Counted from the stretch's first letter, positions 20,961 to 29,166 are shown. The stretch: DNA of 35,030 nt from Billgrantia kenyensis (GCF_013697085.1 NZ_JACEFT010000034.1:1-35030); one strand, 5' to 3'. Notes: generated by a model not told the origin, from the sequence alone. Made by a program: numbers and translations.

Positions 20961-22172
20961 TCAGCCTGCTGCCGATAGTCCGGCAAGTGCCTGGCCAAGG
21001 TCATCGAGCAAGTCGCCCGGTGTCTCGAGGCCGACGGAGAGCCGTACCAGCTCGTCCGAAATACCGTGTTCGGCACGCTCCTCGGGCGTCAGCACCGAGT
21101 GAGTCATGCTGGCCGGATGCTGGATCAGGCTTTCGGCGTCGCCCAGCGACACCGCTCGCCGGATCAGCCCGAGACCGTTCATCAGCTTGCGCCCGGCATC
21201 CAGGCCGCCGGTGAGTTCGAACGCGATAACGCCGCTGAAGTCGCGCATCTGTCGACGGGCCAGGTCGTGTTGGGGGAAGCTCTCGAGGCCGGGATAGTGG
21301 ACGCAGCGGACCTGAGGCTGCCGTTCGAGCCAGCGGGCCACCTCCAACGCCGAGGCCGACTGGCGCTGCATGCGCAGCTCCAGCGTCTTCAGGCCGCGCA
21401 TGACCAGAAACGCGGTGAAAGGTGACATCACTGCGCCGGTGAAATCCTTGAGGCCGGTGAGCCGCACCTGCTGCACCGCCTCCTCGCGCCCCACCAGGAT
21501 GCCGGCCACCAGATCGCCATGGCCGCCCAGGTATTTGGTGGCGGAGTGAACGACGAAGTCTGCGCCGAGCTCTACGGGTCGCGTGATGGCCGGCGTCGCG
21601 TAGGTGTTGTCCACCACCACCTGCGCCGCGTGGCGGTGGGCGACATGACTGATCGCCTCGATATCCACCAGGCGCATGGTCGGGTTGGCCGGCGTTTCGA
21701 AGTAGACGACCTTGGTGCTGGCGCTGATCGCCGCCTCGAGCGCAGCCGGGTCGGAGAGGTCCACGTGACGCACGCGAATGCCGAACTCGGTGAGTCCATG
21801 ATGGAAGAACGCGTGGGTGCAGCCGTAGAGATGGCTATCGGCGATCAGCTCGTCGCCGGGGCGCAGCAAGCTCCACATCAGCGCCGTGATGGCGCCCATG
21901 CCGGAAGCGGTGGCCAGGCCGGCTTCGGCGCCCTCCAGGCTGGCCATGCGCTGCTCAAGCAGCGCCACGGTCGGGTTGGAAACACGCGAATAGAAGTGCC
22001 CGGGCGCTTCACCGGCGAAGCGCGCAGCCCCCTCCTCGACGCTGCCGAAGGCGAAGGTGGAGGTGACATGGAGCGGCGGGGTGAGCGCTCCCTGCTCGTC
22101 CAGCGGGTCGTAGCCGGCGTGAATGGCACGGGTGGCAAATCCCGGATAGCGCTGCCCCTGATCCTGCTGCAT
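20961..22172 (-). CDS. mdeA: Methionine gamma-lyase (PLP, Cys/Met metabolism family)
   Basis: A 403-residue fold-type I PLP enzyme. The lysine that binds PLP is Lys213 in VVHSATKYLGGHGD, and phosphate and ring contacts YSRVSNPT and SGMGAI are present. Cys118 in LYGCTHAFFHHGL is the residue (Cys116 in Pseudomonas putida) that marks methionine gamma-lyases and separates them from cystathionine gamma-synthase and beta-lyase. The enzyme breaks methionine to 2-oxobutyrate, ammonia and methanethiol. The ATG at 22172 has AGGAG six bases upstream. It is divergent from an Lrp/AsnC gene, the same arrangement as mdeA-mdeR of P. putida, where MdeR activates mdeA; the gap of 122 bp is AT-rich and fits such control. 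Confidence 0.92.
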   Translation of the reverse strand: MQQDQGQRYPGFATRAIHAGYDPLDEQGALTPPLHVTSTFAFGSVEEGAARFAGEAPGHFYSRVSNPTVALLEQRMASLEGAEAGLATASGMGAITALMWSLLRPGDELIADSHLYGCTHAFFHHGLTEFGIRVRHVDLSDPAALEAAISASTKVVYFETPANPTMRLVDIEAISHVAHRHAAQVVVDNTYATPAITRPVELGADFVVHSATKYLGGHGDLVAGILVGREEAVQQVRLTGLKDFTGAVMSPFTAFLVMRGLKTLELRMQRQSASALEVARWLERQPQVRCVHYPGLESFPQHDLARRQMRDFSGVIAFELTGGLDAGRKLMNGLGLIRRAVSLGDAESLIQHPASMTHSVLTPEERAEHGISDELVRLSVGLETPGDLLDDLGQALAGLSAAG

Positions 22173-22243
22173 GACGCGACTCCTGCACGGTGACTTGTTG
22201 TGCATTCATCGTATGCCTTGAAGCGGAGTATTTTCTTTCTTTT

Positions 22244-22272
22244 ATTGCTCCAATTAGCCTAAGTTAAGCAAT
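22244..22272. promoter_or_regulatory. Inverted repeat in the methionine gamma-lyase/Lrp promoter region
   Basis: ATTGCT (22244-22249) and AGCAAT (22267-22272) are inverted around a 17-bp spacer in AT-rich DNA between the divergent mdeA-like and Lrp-family genes. Lrp proteins bind such degenerate AT-rich sites; the assignment is inference. Confidence 0.35.
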
Positions 22273-22294
22273 ATTATTTCAAAGAGCACACGAC

Positions 22295-22750
22295 ATGGAC
22301 AAGACCGACCGCAGGATAGTGCATGAGCTGCAACTGGATGGCCGGCTGAGCAACCAGGATCTGGCCCAGCGCGTAAACCTCTCGCCTTCCCCCTGCCTGA
22401 GGCGGGTACGGCGGCTTGAGGAGGCGGGGGTGATCCGCGGCTATACGGCCCTGGTGGATCAGAAGGCCTATGGCTATCCGCTCACCGTATTCACCCGCAT
22501 CTCGCTGGCTCGCCACGACAAGGAGACGGTGACCCGTTTCGAGCGCAGGATTAGGGAGATCGACGAGATCCTCGACTGCTTCGTCCTTACCGGACAAAGC
22601 GATTATCAGCTGCGGGTGGTGGCGACGAGCCTCGAAGACTATGAGCGCTTCATGCGCGAAACCCTGCATACCATTCCCGGCATCGGCTCCATCGACACCA
22701 GCTTCGCTTTCGGTGTGGTCAAGCAAGCGCCAGCGCTGCCGCGCAAGTGA
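22295..22750 (+). CDS. Lrp/AsnC-family regulator (MdeR-like)
   Basis: A 151-residue Lrp/AsnC protein. N-terminal winged HTH: DKTDRRIVHELQLDGRLSNQ, then DLAQRVNLSPSPCLRRVRRLEEAG; after the hinge comes the RAM ligand domain with LVDQKAYGYPLTVFTRISL, CFVLTGQSDYQLRVVATSLE and IDTSFAFGVVK. The effector is probably an amino acid. It is divergent from methionine gamma-lyase, as MdeR is in Pseudomonas putida, so activation of that gene by methionine or another amino acid is a good guess. The ribosome site is weak (AAGAG, about nine bases before ATG). The length and both domains are complete. Confidence 0.92.
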   Translation: MDKTDRRIVHELQLDGRLSNQDLAQRVNLSPSPCLRRVRRLEEAGVIRGYTALVDQKAYGYPLTVFTRISLARHDKETVTRFERRIREIDEILDCFVLTGQSDYQLRVVATSLEDYERFMRETLHTIPGIGSIDTSFAFGVVKQAPALPRK

Positions 22751-22833
22751 AGATCATGGCCAGTCTGCAAGACATCTCCCCTCGCGGCCCGCGCTCGGCT
22801 AAGATGGGAGGTTTTGCGTTCCGGTGAACTCAC

Positions 22834-23739
22834 ATGCAAGCCTCTCTCGAGCAGCGCGCACTCAAGGTATCCATCGTCTTCACCCTGGTGGTCTCGGCCC
22901 TGGGTGTCGGTTTCGGCCTGATGGCCGGTTCCCAGTCGATCCTCTTCGACGGGGTGTTTTCCACCATCGACGCCGCCATGTCGGCGCTCGCCCTGCTGGT
23001 CGCCCGTCTCGCCGTCCGTGAAGCCAGCCAGCGCTTCCAGCACGGCTACTGGCATCTGGAGCCGCTGGTGGCCGCACTCAACGGCAGCATCCTCATGCTG
23101 CTCTGCTTCTACGCCTTCCTCAATGCCGTGCAGGGGCTGATGGAGGGCGGCCAGCCGCTGGCCTTCGACGTGGCCATCGCCTACGCGGTCGTCGTCGCGT
23201 CGATCTGCTATGCCATGGTGTTCTATCAGCGGCGCATCAATCGCCGTGCCGACTCGGAGTTCGTGCGTATCGATATGCAGGGCTGGCTGATGGCTGCACT
23301 CATCACCACCTCCCTGCTGGTCGCTTTCGGCATCGGCCTGCTGATGCAGGGCACCGAGTGGGAGCCGCTGACACGCTATATCGACTCGCTGCTGCTGGTA
23401 TTGCTGACGGCATGCTTCATGCCTGTGCCGGTAGGAATCGTCAGGCGCGCCCTACGCGAAATCCTGCTGATCGCTCCCAACAACATCGACCGCGAAGTTC
23501 ATTCCGCCATGCAGCCGGTGATGCAGCGCGAGGGGCTGATCGAGTACTTCAGCCACGTCGCCAAGGCGGGACGTGGCCACTATATCGAGATCCACATCGT
23601 CACCACGCCCGAGTTCGCCGCCGGGCGAGGCATCGCCGTGCTCGACGAGATCCGCGAGGAAATTGCCGCGAAGCTCAGCCCTCCACCGGAACGGCGCTGG
23701 TTCACGGTGGCCTTCACTGCCGACCCGCGCTGGGCGTAG
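22834..23739 (+). CDS. Cation diffusion facilitator (CDF) family transporter
   Basis: A 301-residue member of the CDF family. Six membrane segments lie at about 10-30, 36-60, 78-100, 110-130, 150-172 and 184-205, and a hydrophilic C-terminal domain follows (about 210-301), which in CDF proteins is a metal-sensing ferredoxin-like fold. LFDGVFSTIDAAMSAL in TM2 holds the usual acidic metal-binding positions (Asp39, Asp46), with RIDMQGW in TM5 as the other half. CDF proteins export Zn2+, Fe2+, Mn2+ or similar with proton antiport; the metal here cannot be predicted, and the His-rich loop of Zn-specific forms is missing. GGTGA precedes the ATG. It follows the Lrp gene by 83 bp and precedes ExoD. 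Confidence 0.88.
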   Translation: MQASLEQRALKVSIVFTLVVSALGVGFGLMAGSQSILFDGVFSTIDAAMSALALLVARLAVREASQRFQHGYWHLEPLVAALNGSILMLLCFYAFLNAVQGLMEGGQPLAFDVAIAYAVVVASICYAMVFYQRRINRRADSEFVRIDMQGWLMAALITTSLLVAFGIGLLMQGTEWEPLTRYIDSLLLVLLTACFMPVPVGIVRRALREILLIAPNNIDREVHSAMQPVMQREGLIEYFSHVAKAGRGHYIEIHIVTTPEFAAGRGIAVLDEIREEIAAKLSPPPERRWFTVAFTADPRWA

Positions 23740-23811
23740 CCGACCGAGGAGCTATGCTGGGGGAAGAGTCGAACACCGAGCCGAGCGCGAGCCATGCTGA
23801 CCGAGGAAACC

Positions 23812-24429
23812 ATGGGAGAACTCAAGGAAGAGGGTGAAAGAGAGCCGACGGAACCGCACAACCTGATCGAACTGCTGGATACCGTCGAGGCGATCGAGAC
23901 GCCATCCGGCAAGCTGCGCTTCGACGACGTCCTGGAAGCCACCGGGCGCCGCTCCTTCGGCCCGCTACTGCTGCTCGCCGGCATGGTGACGCTGGCGCCG
24001 GTAATCAGCGGCATTCCTGGCGTGCCGTCGCTGATGGGCTTTTTCACTTTTCTGGTCTGCGGGCAGCTGCTGATCGGGCGTCGCACGTTCTGGCTGCCGG
24101 CCTGGCTGCGCAATCGCGAGCTTTCCAGCGACAAGGTGCACAAGGGGCTTGGCTGGATGCACAAGCCCTCACGCATGATCGATCGCCTGGTTCGCCACCG
24201 CATCTCGTTCATGACCGGCACCCGGGGCATGCAGTTGACCGCCCTGGCCTGCTTCGTGCTGGCCATGGCCATGCCGCCCATGGAGTTGGTGCCCCTGACC
24301 GTGAACATCGCCGGTGTCGCACTGACGCTATTCGGCCTGGCCATCATGGCACGCGACGGCCTGCTGTCGATCCTGGGTTTCATCGTCACCGGCACCAGCC
24401 TGTTCACCATCTTCTATAACCTGCTGTAG
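23812..24429 (+). CDS. ExoD-family exopolysaccharide synthesis protein
   Basis: A 205-residue inner-membrane protein of the ExoD family (named from Sinorhizobium exoD, needed for exopolysaccharide and nodule invasion). The soluble N-terminus (about 1-45) ends in LRFDDVLEATGRRSFGPLLL, which is the family hallmark, followed by hydrophobic segments at about 48-68, 70-90, 140-160, 164-182 and 186-205. The ATG at 23812 is preceded by GAGG; the alternative at 23794 has no ribosome site. It sits 72 bp after the CDF gene and 10 bp before the dehydratase-like gene, so the three may share a transcript. The biochemical role is unknown; membrane structure or polysaccharide export is possible. Confidence 0.88.
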   Translation: MGELKEEGEREPTEPHNLIELLDTVEAIETPSGKLRFDDVLEATGRRSFGPLLLLAGMVTLAPVISGIPGVPSLMGFFTFLVCGQLLIGRRTFWLPAWLRNRELSSDKVHKGLGWMHKPSRMIDRLVRHRISFMTGTRGMQLTALACFVLAMAMPPMELVPLTVNIAGVALTLFGLAIMARDGLLSILGFIVTGTSLFTIFYNLL

Positions 24430-24439
24430 GAGCCCCGCC

Positions 24440-25387
24440 ATGCTCCCGCTCGATACCCTTCAGCAAGCCCAGCACCGCATCTCGGACACGCTCTTGCCGA
24501 CGCCGCTGCTGCTCGACCACGCACTGTCGGACCAGCTCGGCAGGCGGGTATGGCTCAAGGGCGAGCTGTTCCAGCGCACCGGCTCGTTCAAGCCGCGCGG
24601 TGGCCTGAACTGGGTTCGCAGCGCCAGTCGCGAGGAGCTGTCCGGCGGACTGGGGGCGGTGTCTGCAGGCAATCACGCCCTGGGCCTGGCCTGGGCAGCG
24701 GGCCAGGTCGGCGTGCCGGTGACCATCGTCATGCCGGAGAGTGCCAGCCAGTTCAAGGTGGACGGCAGCCGCGCGCTGGGCGCCGAGGTGATCCTTCACG
24801 GCGACATCAATGCAGCATGGGAGCTGATGCATCGGCTGGTCGAGGAGCGCGGCCTGACTCTGGTGCACCCCTACGATGACGAGCGCATCATCGCCGGGCA
24901 GGGCACGGTGGGCCTGGAGATTCTCGAACAGGCTCCCCAGGCATCGGCCATTCTCTGCCCGGTGGGCGGTGGTGGCCTGATCTCCGGCATCGGCTCGGCA
25001 GCGGCGGCACTTCGGCCCGATCTCGCCATGATAGGCGTGGAGCCCAGCGGAGCTGCGAGCATGGCCGAGGCCTGGACCAGGGGCGCAGCCGCGCGGCTGA
25101 AAGCGGTGGACACCTGTGCCAAGAGCCTCGGCGCCGCTATCGTCGGCGAACATACCTATCGGATATGCCGCGAAACCACCCAGACGCTGGTACAGGTTGA
25201 CGATGCCGCCATCGGCCGCGGCATGCACCACCTGCTCTACCAGGCCAAGCTTGCCGCCGAGCCTGGCGCTGCCGTGGGGGTTGCCGCCCTGCTCGAGGAG
25301 GCCGTGTCACTGCCACCTGAAGGCGAAGTCGTTGTGGTGATCACCGGCGGCAACATGAGCCGCGAGGAGCTGGAAGCGTTCATCTAG
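24440..25387 (+). CDS. Serine/threonine dehydratase-like PLP enzyme
   Basis: A 315-residue fold-type II PLP enzyme. Lys51 in QRTGSFKPRGG is the expected Schiff-base lysine, SAGNHALGLAWAA is the substrate-carboxylate loop, and CPVGGGGLISGIGS binds the phosphate. A late TGAAVGVAALLEEA-type region and ITGGNM complete the core. There is no C-terminal ACT domain, as in catabolic threonine dehydratase, serine dehydratase or serine racemase; which of these activities applies cannot be decided by sequence. AGGAG lies seven bases upstream of the ATG. It is 10 bp downstream of ExoD, probably in the same operon, and the following LysE-type gene is convergent. Confidence 0.9.
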   Translation: MLPLDTLQQAQHRISDTLLPTPLLLDHALSDQLGRRVWLKGELFQRTGSFKPRGGLNWVRSASREELSGGLGAVSAGNHALGLAWAAGQVGVPVTIVMPESASQFKVDGSRALGAEVILHGDINAAWELMHRLVEERGLTLVHPYDDERIIAGQGTVGLEILEQAPQASAILCPVGGGGLISGIGSAAAALRPDLAMIGVEPSGAASMAEAWTRGAAARLKAVDTCAKSLGAAIVGEHTYRICRETTQTLVQVDDAAIGRGMHHLLYQAKLAAEPGAAVGVAALLEEAVSLPPEGEVVVVITGGNMSREELEAFI

Positions 25388-25401
25388 TCAAGCAGGCCCG
25401 C

Positions 25402-26004
25402 TCACCCCAGGATGAAAATCACGCAGGCAGCGGTCAGTCCGCCCATGGTCCAGTTGAAGATGCGCCAGGCGCGGGGAGTATCGAGCCACTGGCCGAGAGC
25501 CATGCCGAATCCTGCCCAGACTGCAATGCACGGCAGTGCCACGATTTCGGCAAAGGCCGCCAGCAGCAGGGCATTGACAATCGGGTCGCCGCCCTCAGGA
25601 AGAAACCCCGCCATCAGCGCCAGCCCCATGACCCATGCCTTGGGGTTGGCGAACTGAAAGGCTGCCGCCTGGAGGAAACTGAGCGGCTTGCCCTCGCCCT
25701 TTAGCCTCAGGTCGGGGGGCGGAGCCGTGGCGATCTTCCAGGCAAGATAGAGCAGATAGGCACTGCCGATGATGCGCAAGGTCATCTGGACCGCCGGATA
25801 GCGCTCGAAAATGATCCCCAGCCCCAGGGCGATACCGGCGAAGAGCAGGAAACATCCACCAAGAATGCCGAACATGTGCGGCAGCGTGCGCATGAAGCCA
25901 TAGTTGGCGCCCGAGGCCGTGAGCATCACGTTGTTGGGTCCGGGGGTGATGGTCATCGAGATCATGTAGAGGGCCGCCGGCCCGAGAAACGCCAAAGCTT
26001 CCAT
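25402..26004 (-). CDS. LysE/RhtB-family exporter
   Basis: A 200-residue exporter with the family's first motif SMTITPGPNNVMLTASGANYG (about 18-38), six hydrophobic segments, and FQFANPKAWVMGLAL as the conserved NPKAW element. It is distinct from the LysE gene at 14040. Substrate: an amino acid or derivative. It is divergent from the MocR-type regulator that starts at 26104, a common pairing in which the regulator controls the exporter. The start is not certain: ATG at 26004 begins the conserved TM1 and has GGGTG eight bases before it; starts at 26019 and 26064 would add 5 or 20 residues. Confidence 0.9.
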   Translation of the reverse strand: MEALAFLGPAALYMISMTITPGPNNVMLTASGANYGFMRTLPHMFGILGGCFLLFAGIALGLGIIFERYPAVQMTLRIIGSAYLLYLAWKIATAPPPDLRLKGEGKPLSFLQAAAFQFANPKAWVMGLALMAGFLPEGGDPIVNALLLAAFAEIVALPCIAVWAGFGMALGQWLDTPRAWRIFNWTMGGLTAACVIFILG

Positions 26005-26043
26005 TCTATTTGCACCCATACAATTATTGATTTTTGCTTGAAC

Positions 26044-26053
26044 TGTGCGCACA
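26044..26053. promoter_or_regulatory. Palindrome in LysE-MocR promoter region
   Basis: TGTGCGCACA is a perfect 10-bp palindrome in the 99-bp gap between the divergent LysE and MocR genes, 40 bp from the LysE start. A nearby CAATATTG (26073-26080) shares half-site sequence with the start-codon palindrome listed separately. Binding by the MocR protein is inference. Confidence 0.35.
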
Positions 26054-26093
26054 ATTCTCAGCATAATCTCGTCAATATTGGCGTCAAAGGTTT

Positions 26094-26112
26094 TATTGTC
26101 ACCATGACAATA
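26094..26112. promoter_or_regulatory. Inverted repeat over the MocR start codon
   Basis: TATTGTCA-CCA-TGACAATA is a perfect 8-bp inverted repeat with a 3-bp spacer that contains the ATG of the MocR gene at 26104. It is well placed as an autorepression operator, or as an RNA hairpin hiding the start codon. Confidence 0.55.
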
Positions 26113-27498
26113 TGGGTTCCCCAGCTACCGGCCGAAGGTGTGCGCTACCGTGTCATCGCCGATGCCATCGGCATGGCGATCCAGGAAGGCACGCTCGTCC
26201 CCGGCCACAAGCTGCCGCCGCAGCGTCAGTTGGCCGACCGCCTCGGCATCACGGTAGGCACCGTGACCCGGGCCTATGCCGAAGCCGAGCGTCAGGGCCT
26301 CGTCGTCGCCAGGGTTGGCAGCGGCACCTTCGTCCGGGGGACCGAGGCTTCCGGCGCCCAGGATTTCCTTGCCAGCCGACCCCTCGAGGATGGCACCATC
26401 GACCTCAGCCTGAGCCTGCCGCCGCCGCATCCGCTGCGCGCCGCATCGCTCGGGCGTATGCTCCACGAGATCGCCGATGATCCATGGGTGCTGCAGCGCT
26501 CGGTCGACTATCAGCCGGACCGCGGCGTGCCTGCTCACCGTGAGCAGCTGGCCGCCTGGATGACCGAGCTGGGCATGCCTGCAGACGCCGACTCGCTGCT
26601 GGTGACCCAGGGCGGCCAGCATGGCATCAGCCTGGCGTTGCAGGCGCTGACCCGCCCGGGAGAGCGCATCGCCGCCGACGTGCTGACCTACCCCGGCCTG
26701 ATCAGCGCCGCCAGCCAGGCCCACCTCAAGCTGGTCGGGGTGCCGATGGACACGCAAGGCATGGACATCGATGCCCTTGCCAGGCTCTGTGCTCAACAGC
26801 CGCCACGGCTGGTGTATGTCACTCCCGACCAGAACAACCCGACCGGCACGCCGATGAGCGAGAGTCGGCGCGAGCAACTGGCCGCCTTGGCGCGCCAGCA
26901 CGACTTCTGGATCGTTGAGGACGGGGTGCAGTATCTGCCGGATGCCGAGCGCGGTACCCCCGTCTATCGGCTGGCTCCGGAACGGACGCTGTTCATCTTC
27001 AGCACGTCGAAGGTGCTCGCCGGCGGGCTACGCATCGGCACCTTGCGCGCCCCGGCGATGCTGCTCGGGCGCCTGGGAGCTGCGCTGCGCGCCCAGAGCT
27101 GGATGGTGCCCCCGCTAATGGTCGAGGCGGTGTGCCGCTGGGTGGCCAGCGAAGACAGCCGCGCCCTGCTCGACTGGCTGTTCGTAGAGCTGGGCGAGCG
27201 TCAGCGGCTGGCCCGCCAGCGTCTGGCGGCATATGCCCCGGGGGGCCGACCCCACGGCGCCAACCTCTGGCTGCCGCTTCCAGAAGGGCTGCGCAGCGCC
27301 GTGCTGGTGGAAGCCTTGTCACAGCGCAATATTCTGGTCAACAGTGCAGAGCCCTTCTGCGTGGGCAGCGAACCGGCCCCCCAGGCGCTGCGCCTGTGCC
27401 TGAGTGCCGCGCACACGCGGGAGGCCCTGAGCCAGGCTCTGGACAGCGTGGCCGAACTGCTCGCCGAGCCGCCTGCCGCCCCATGGCAGACGCTATAG
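26104..27498 (+). CDS. MocR/PdxR-type regulator (GntR HTH plus aminotransferase domain)
   Basis: A 464-residue MocR-type protein. Residues 1-75 are a GntR winged HTH (GVRYRVIADAIGMAIQEGTL, PGHKLPPQRQLADRLGIT, VGTVTRAYAEAERQGLV), then a linker and a fold-type I aminotransferase domain with the PLP lysine at about 303 in FSTSKVLAGGLRIGTLR and the YVTPDQNNPTGTPM loop. MocR proteins use PLP-amino acid adducts as effectors; well-known members regulate PLP synthesis or taurine and GABA use. The start ATG lies in a perfect inverted repeat, with no Shine-Dalgarno in a normal place (AAAGG is 13 bases away), so translation may be leaderless or regulated. The LysE gene is divergent; export of an amino acid is the probable target. 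Confidence 0.92.
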   Translation: MTIWVPQLPAEGVRYRVIADAIGMAIQEGTLVPGHKLPPQRQLADRLGITVGTVTRAYAEAERQGLVVARVGSGTFVRGTEASGAQDFLASRPLEDGTIDLSLSLPPPHPLRAASLGRMLHEIADDPWVLQRSVDYQPDRGVPAHREQLAAWMTELGMPADADSLLVTQGGQHGISLALQALTRPGERIAADVLTYPGLISAASQAHLKLVGVPMDTQGMDIDALARLCAQQPPRLVYVTPDQNNPTGTPMSESRREQLAALARQHDFWIVEDGVQYLPDAERGTPVYRLAPERTLFIFSTSKVLAGGLRIGTLRAPAMLLGRLGAALRAQSWMVPPLMVEAVCRWVASEDSRALLDWLFVELGERQRLARQRLAAYAPGGRPHGANLWLPLPEGLRSAVLVEALSQRNILVNSAEPFCVGSEPAPQALRLCLSAAHTREALSQALDSVAELLAEPPAAPWQTL

Positions 27499-27557
27499 CA
27501 AGCCCGGCTGAGCCAGCTTGAACATCGTGCTTCAGCGATGACCCAGCGGTTTGCAGG

Positions 27558-27592
27558 ACGCGGCCGCTCCCGAGAAACGGGAGCGGCCGCGT
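27558..27592. terminator. Strong bidirectional hairpin
   Basis: A perfect 15-bp stem (ACGCGGCCGCTCCCG and its complement) with an AGAAA loop lies between the convergent MocR and DUF2182 genes. The stem is very GC-rich and should stall polymerase from either side; no U-tract is present in either direction. Confidence 0.6.
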
Positions 27593-27600
27593 GTCTGCCT

Positions 27601-28386
27601 TCAGTGCATGTGTGACGGCGCTGACATCCACCCCGGGCCGAGGATGAAAAAGAGACCCAGCAGAAGCAGGCCGACACCCGCCGGGCGCACGACCCTTTCT
27701 CCGTGTCGCCCTACCTTCTCGTAGATCATGAGCGCGGCCAAAGGTGCCATCCAGGCCAGGTTGGCGATGCCGACCACGAACATCACCAGCATCAGCGCCC
27801 AGCAGCATCCCACACAGAACATGCCGTGGCGCACCCCAAGCGCAGTGGCGCCACCCAGGCCACGTCGGTAATGGGCCAGCAGGAAAGCGCGCGGCTGGCG
27901 ACATTTGTCCAGGCAGCGCGACTTGAGCGACGTGAACTGAAAGCCCCCGGCCAGCAAGAGCGCACCGCCCATCAGCCACTCGGGGCGGTGCATCAGCCAG
28001 TGCCAACTCGACGCTGAGGCACCGAGCAGGGTGTCAGCCAGCAGGGCCAGTACACCGAACAGGGTCCAGACGACCAGGTAGCCGCCGAGGAAACAGGCCT
28101 GCACCAAGCCCGGATTCGGCTGTCCGGCGGCCGCTTGGCGAAACAGCCCGACCATTGGCAGCGCTGAGGGCAGCATCATGGCGGCGATGTGCAGCTGCCA
28201 GGCAAGCAGAAACAGGATCAAGCTGAACCAGAGCGCCATGTCGTCGACGACCAGCTGATGGTGATGCACCCACTGCACCTTGCCGGTCAGCTCGGCCACG
28301 ATGGCCAGCAGCCATGCCAGGCCAATCAAGCCCACGAGCACTGGCATCGAGAGCCAGCCGGGCTGCCGCCCGACCGCAGCGCTCAC
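27601..28386 (-). CDS. DUF2182 polytopic membrane protein, cysteine-rich
   Basis: A 261-residue integral membrane protein of the DUF2182 family, sometimes listed as a predicted metal-binding membrane protein. About seven hydrophobic segments are visible, with the family motif AAMMLPSALPM (69-79). Cysteines lie in clusters: Cys158 and Cys162 in SRCLDKCRQP, and Cys191, Cys194, Cys195 in HGMFCVGCCWAL, plus a His-rich start of the first loop (HHHQLVVDDM). These look like metal or thiol ligands but no function is proven. The GTG start overlaps the stop of the DUF1326 gene (GTGA), so the two are translationally coupled. A strong hairpin follows the gene. Confidence 0.88.
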   Translation of the reverse strand: MSAAVGRQPGWLSMPVLVGLIGLAWLLAIVAELTGKVQWVHHHQLVVDDMALWFSLILFLLAWQLHIAAMMLPSALPMVGLFRQAAAGQPNPGLVQACFLGGYLVVWTLFGVLALLADTLLGASASSWHWLMHRPEWLMGGALLLAGGFQFTSLKSRCLDKCRQPRAFLLAHYRRGLGGATALGVRHGMFCVGCCWALMLVMFVVGIANLAWMAPLAALMIYEKVGRHGERVVRPAGVGLLLLGLFFILGPGWMSAPSHMH

Positions 28387-29030
28387 GGCTCGAACTCCAT
28401 CTTCCAGGCGGTCTGGATGGCATTTTGCCCATCGTGGCTCCAGCTCATGCCATGCTGGGGCATGCTGACCCGATAGCGGCGCGACTTGCCAAGATAAGCC
28501 GGCGCGCCCTTGACCGTGGTGAAGGCGCTGTCCTGGATCGTGGCCGTGGTACCATCCGGCGAGGACTGGATCGGCGCGATTTCCGCCACGACCATGCCTT
28601 CCACCTGGAGCCGCCCTTCGACCTGATGCGCCTCATGGCTGATCGGAACGCGCTCGACCGCTACCACCTCCCCGACCAGCCCTGCCAAGTCGGCCAGCGG
28701 GCCGCCCAGCTTGCCGCTGAAAGCATCCAGAAGCGCCGCATACTGATCGTCATCTGCAGCGCTGTCGACCAGGATCACCGAGCGCCAGCCACCGGCCAGC
28801 GCGTTGCCCGGTATGTGCGCCACATTCATCAGTGACAGACCCGAAACGTCGACACCTCGCGCCTGCCCGCTTTCCAACTTGAAGGCAATCACGCCGAAAC
28901 ATTCGTTACCGTCCGGGTCTTCGCCGAGAAAGCATGGACAGGGCACGGCACACGAGCAGATTTCCAGCATCGTGCCCTCGAGACGATAGCCTGCCTTGGT
29001 TGCCGCCGGCGTTGTCATTGTTGTTGCCAT
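28383..29030 (-). CDS. DUF1326 protein, cysteine-rich N-terminus
   Basis: A 215-residue soluble protein of the DUF1326 family. Near the N-terminus MLEICSCAVPCPCFLGED holds Cys25, Cys27, Cys31 and Cys33, with Cys44 shortly after (GNECFG); the pattern C-x-C-x3-C-x-C is like a metal site. The middle and end are a beta-rich domain (VEGRLQVEGMVVAEIAPIQS, ATIQDSAFTTVKGAPAY) ending with MSWSHDGQNAIQTAWKMEFEP. No function is known to me. A strong GGAGGTG ribosome site sits before the ATG. The next gene, DUF2182, starts within its stop codon; conserved pairing of these two families would point to one membrane-associated process, perhaps metal or thiol handling, but that is inference. Confidence 0.88.
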   Translation of the reverse strand: MATTMTTPAATKAGYRLEGTMLEICSCAVPCPCFLGEDPDGNECFGVIAFKLESGQARGVDVSGLSLMNVAHIPGNALAGGWRSVILVDSAADDDQYAALLDAFSGKLGGPLADLAGLVGEVVAVERVPISHEAHQVEGRLQVEGMVVAEIAPIQSSPDGTTATIQDSAFTTVKGAPAYLGKSRRYRVSMPQHGMSWSHDGQNAIQTAWKMEFEP

Positions 29031-29166
29031 GGTTCACCTCCACCTGCAATGGGATGGGTTAACCTGGCGACACCCGGCTTGGGAACGCATACGAAGCCTG
29101 AATCACCAGGTCTCTTCGCTCCACAGGCTGTTCCACTACAACCACTTCCCTGGCAACCCGAGACGC

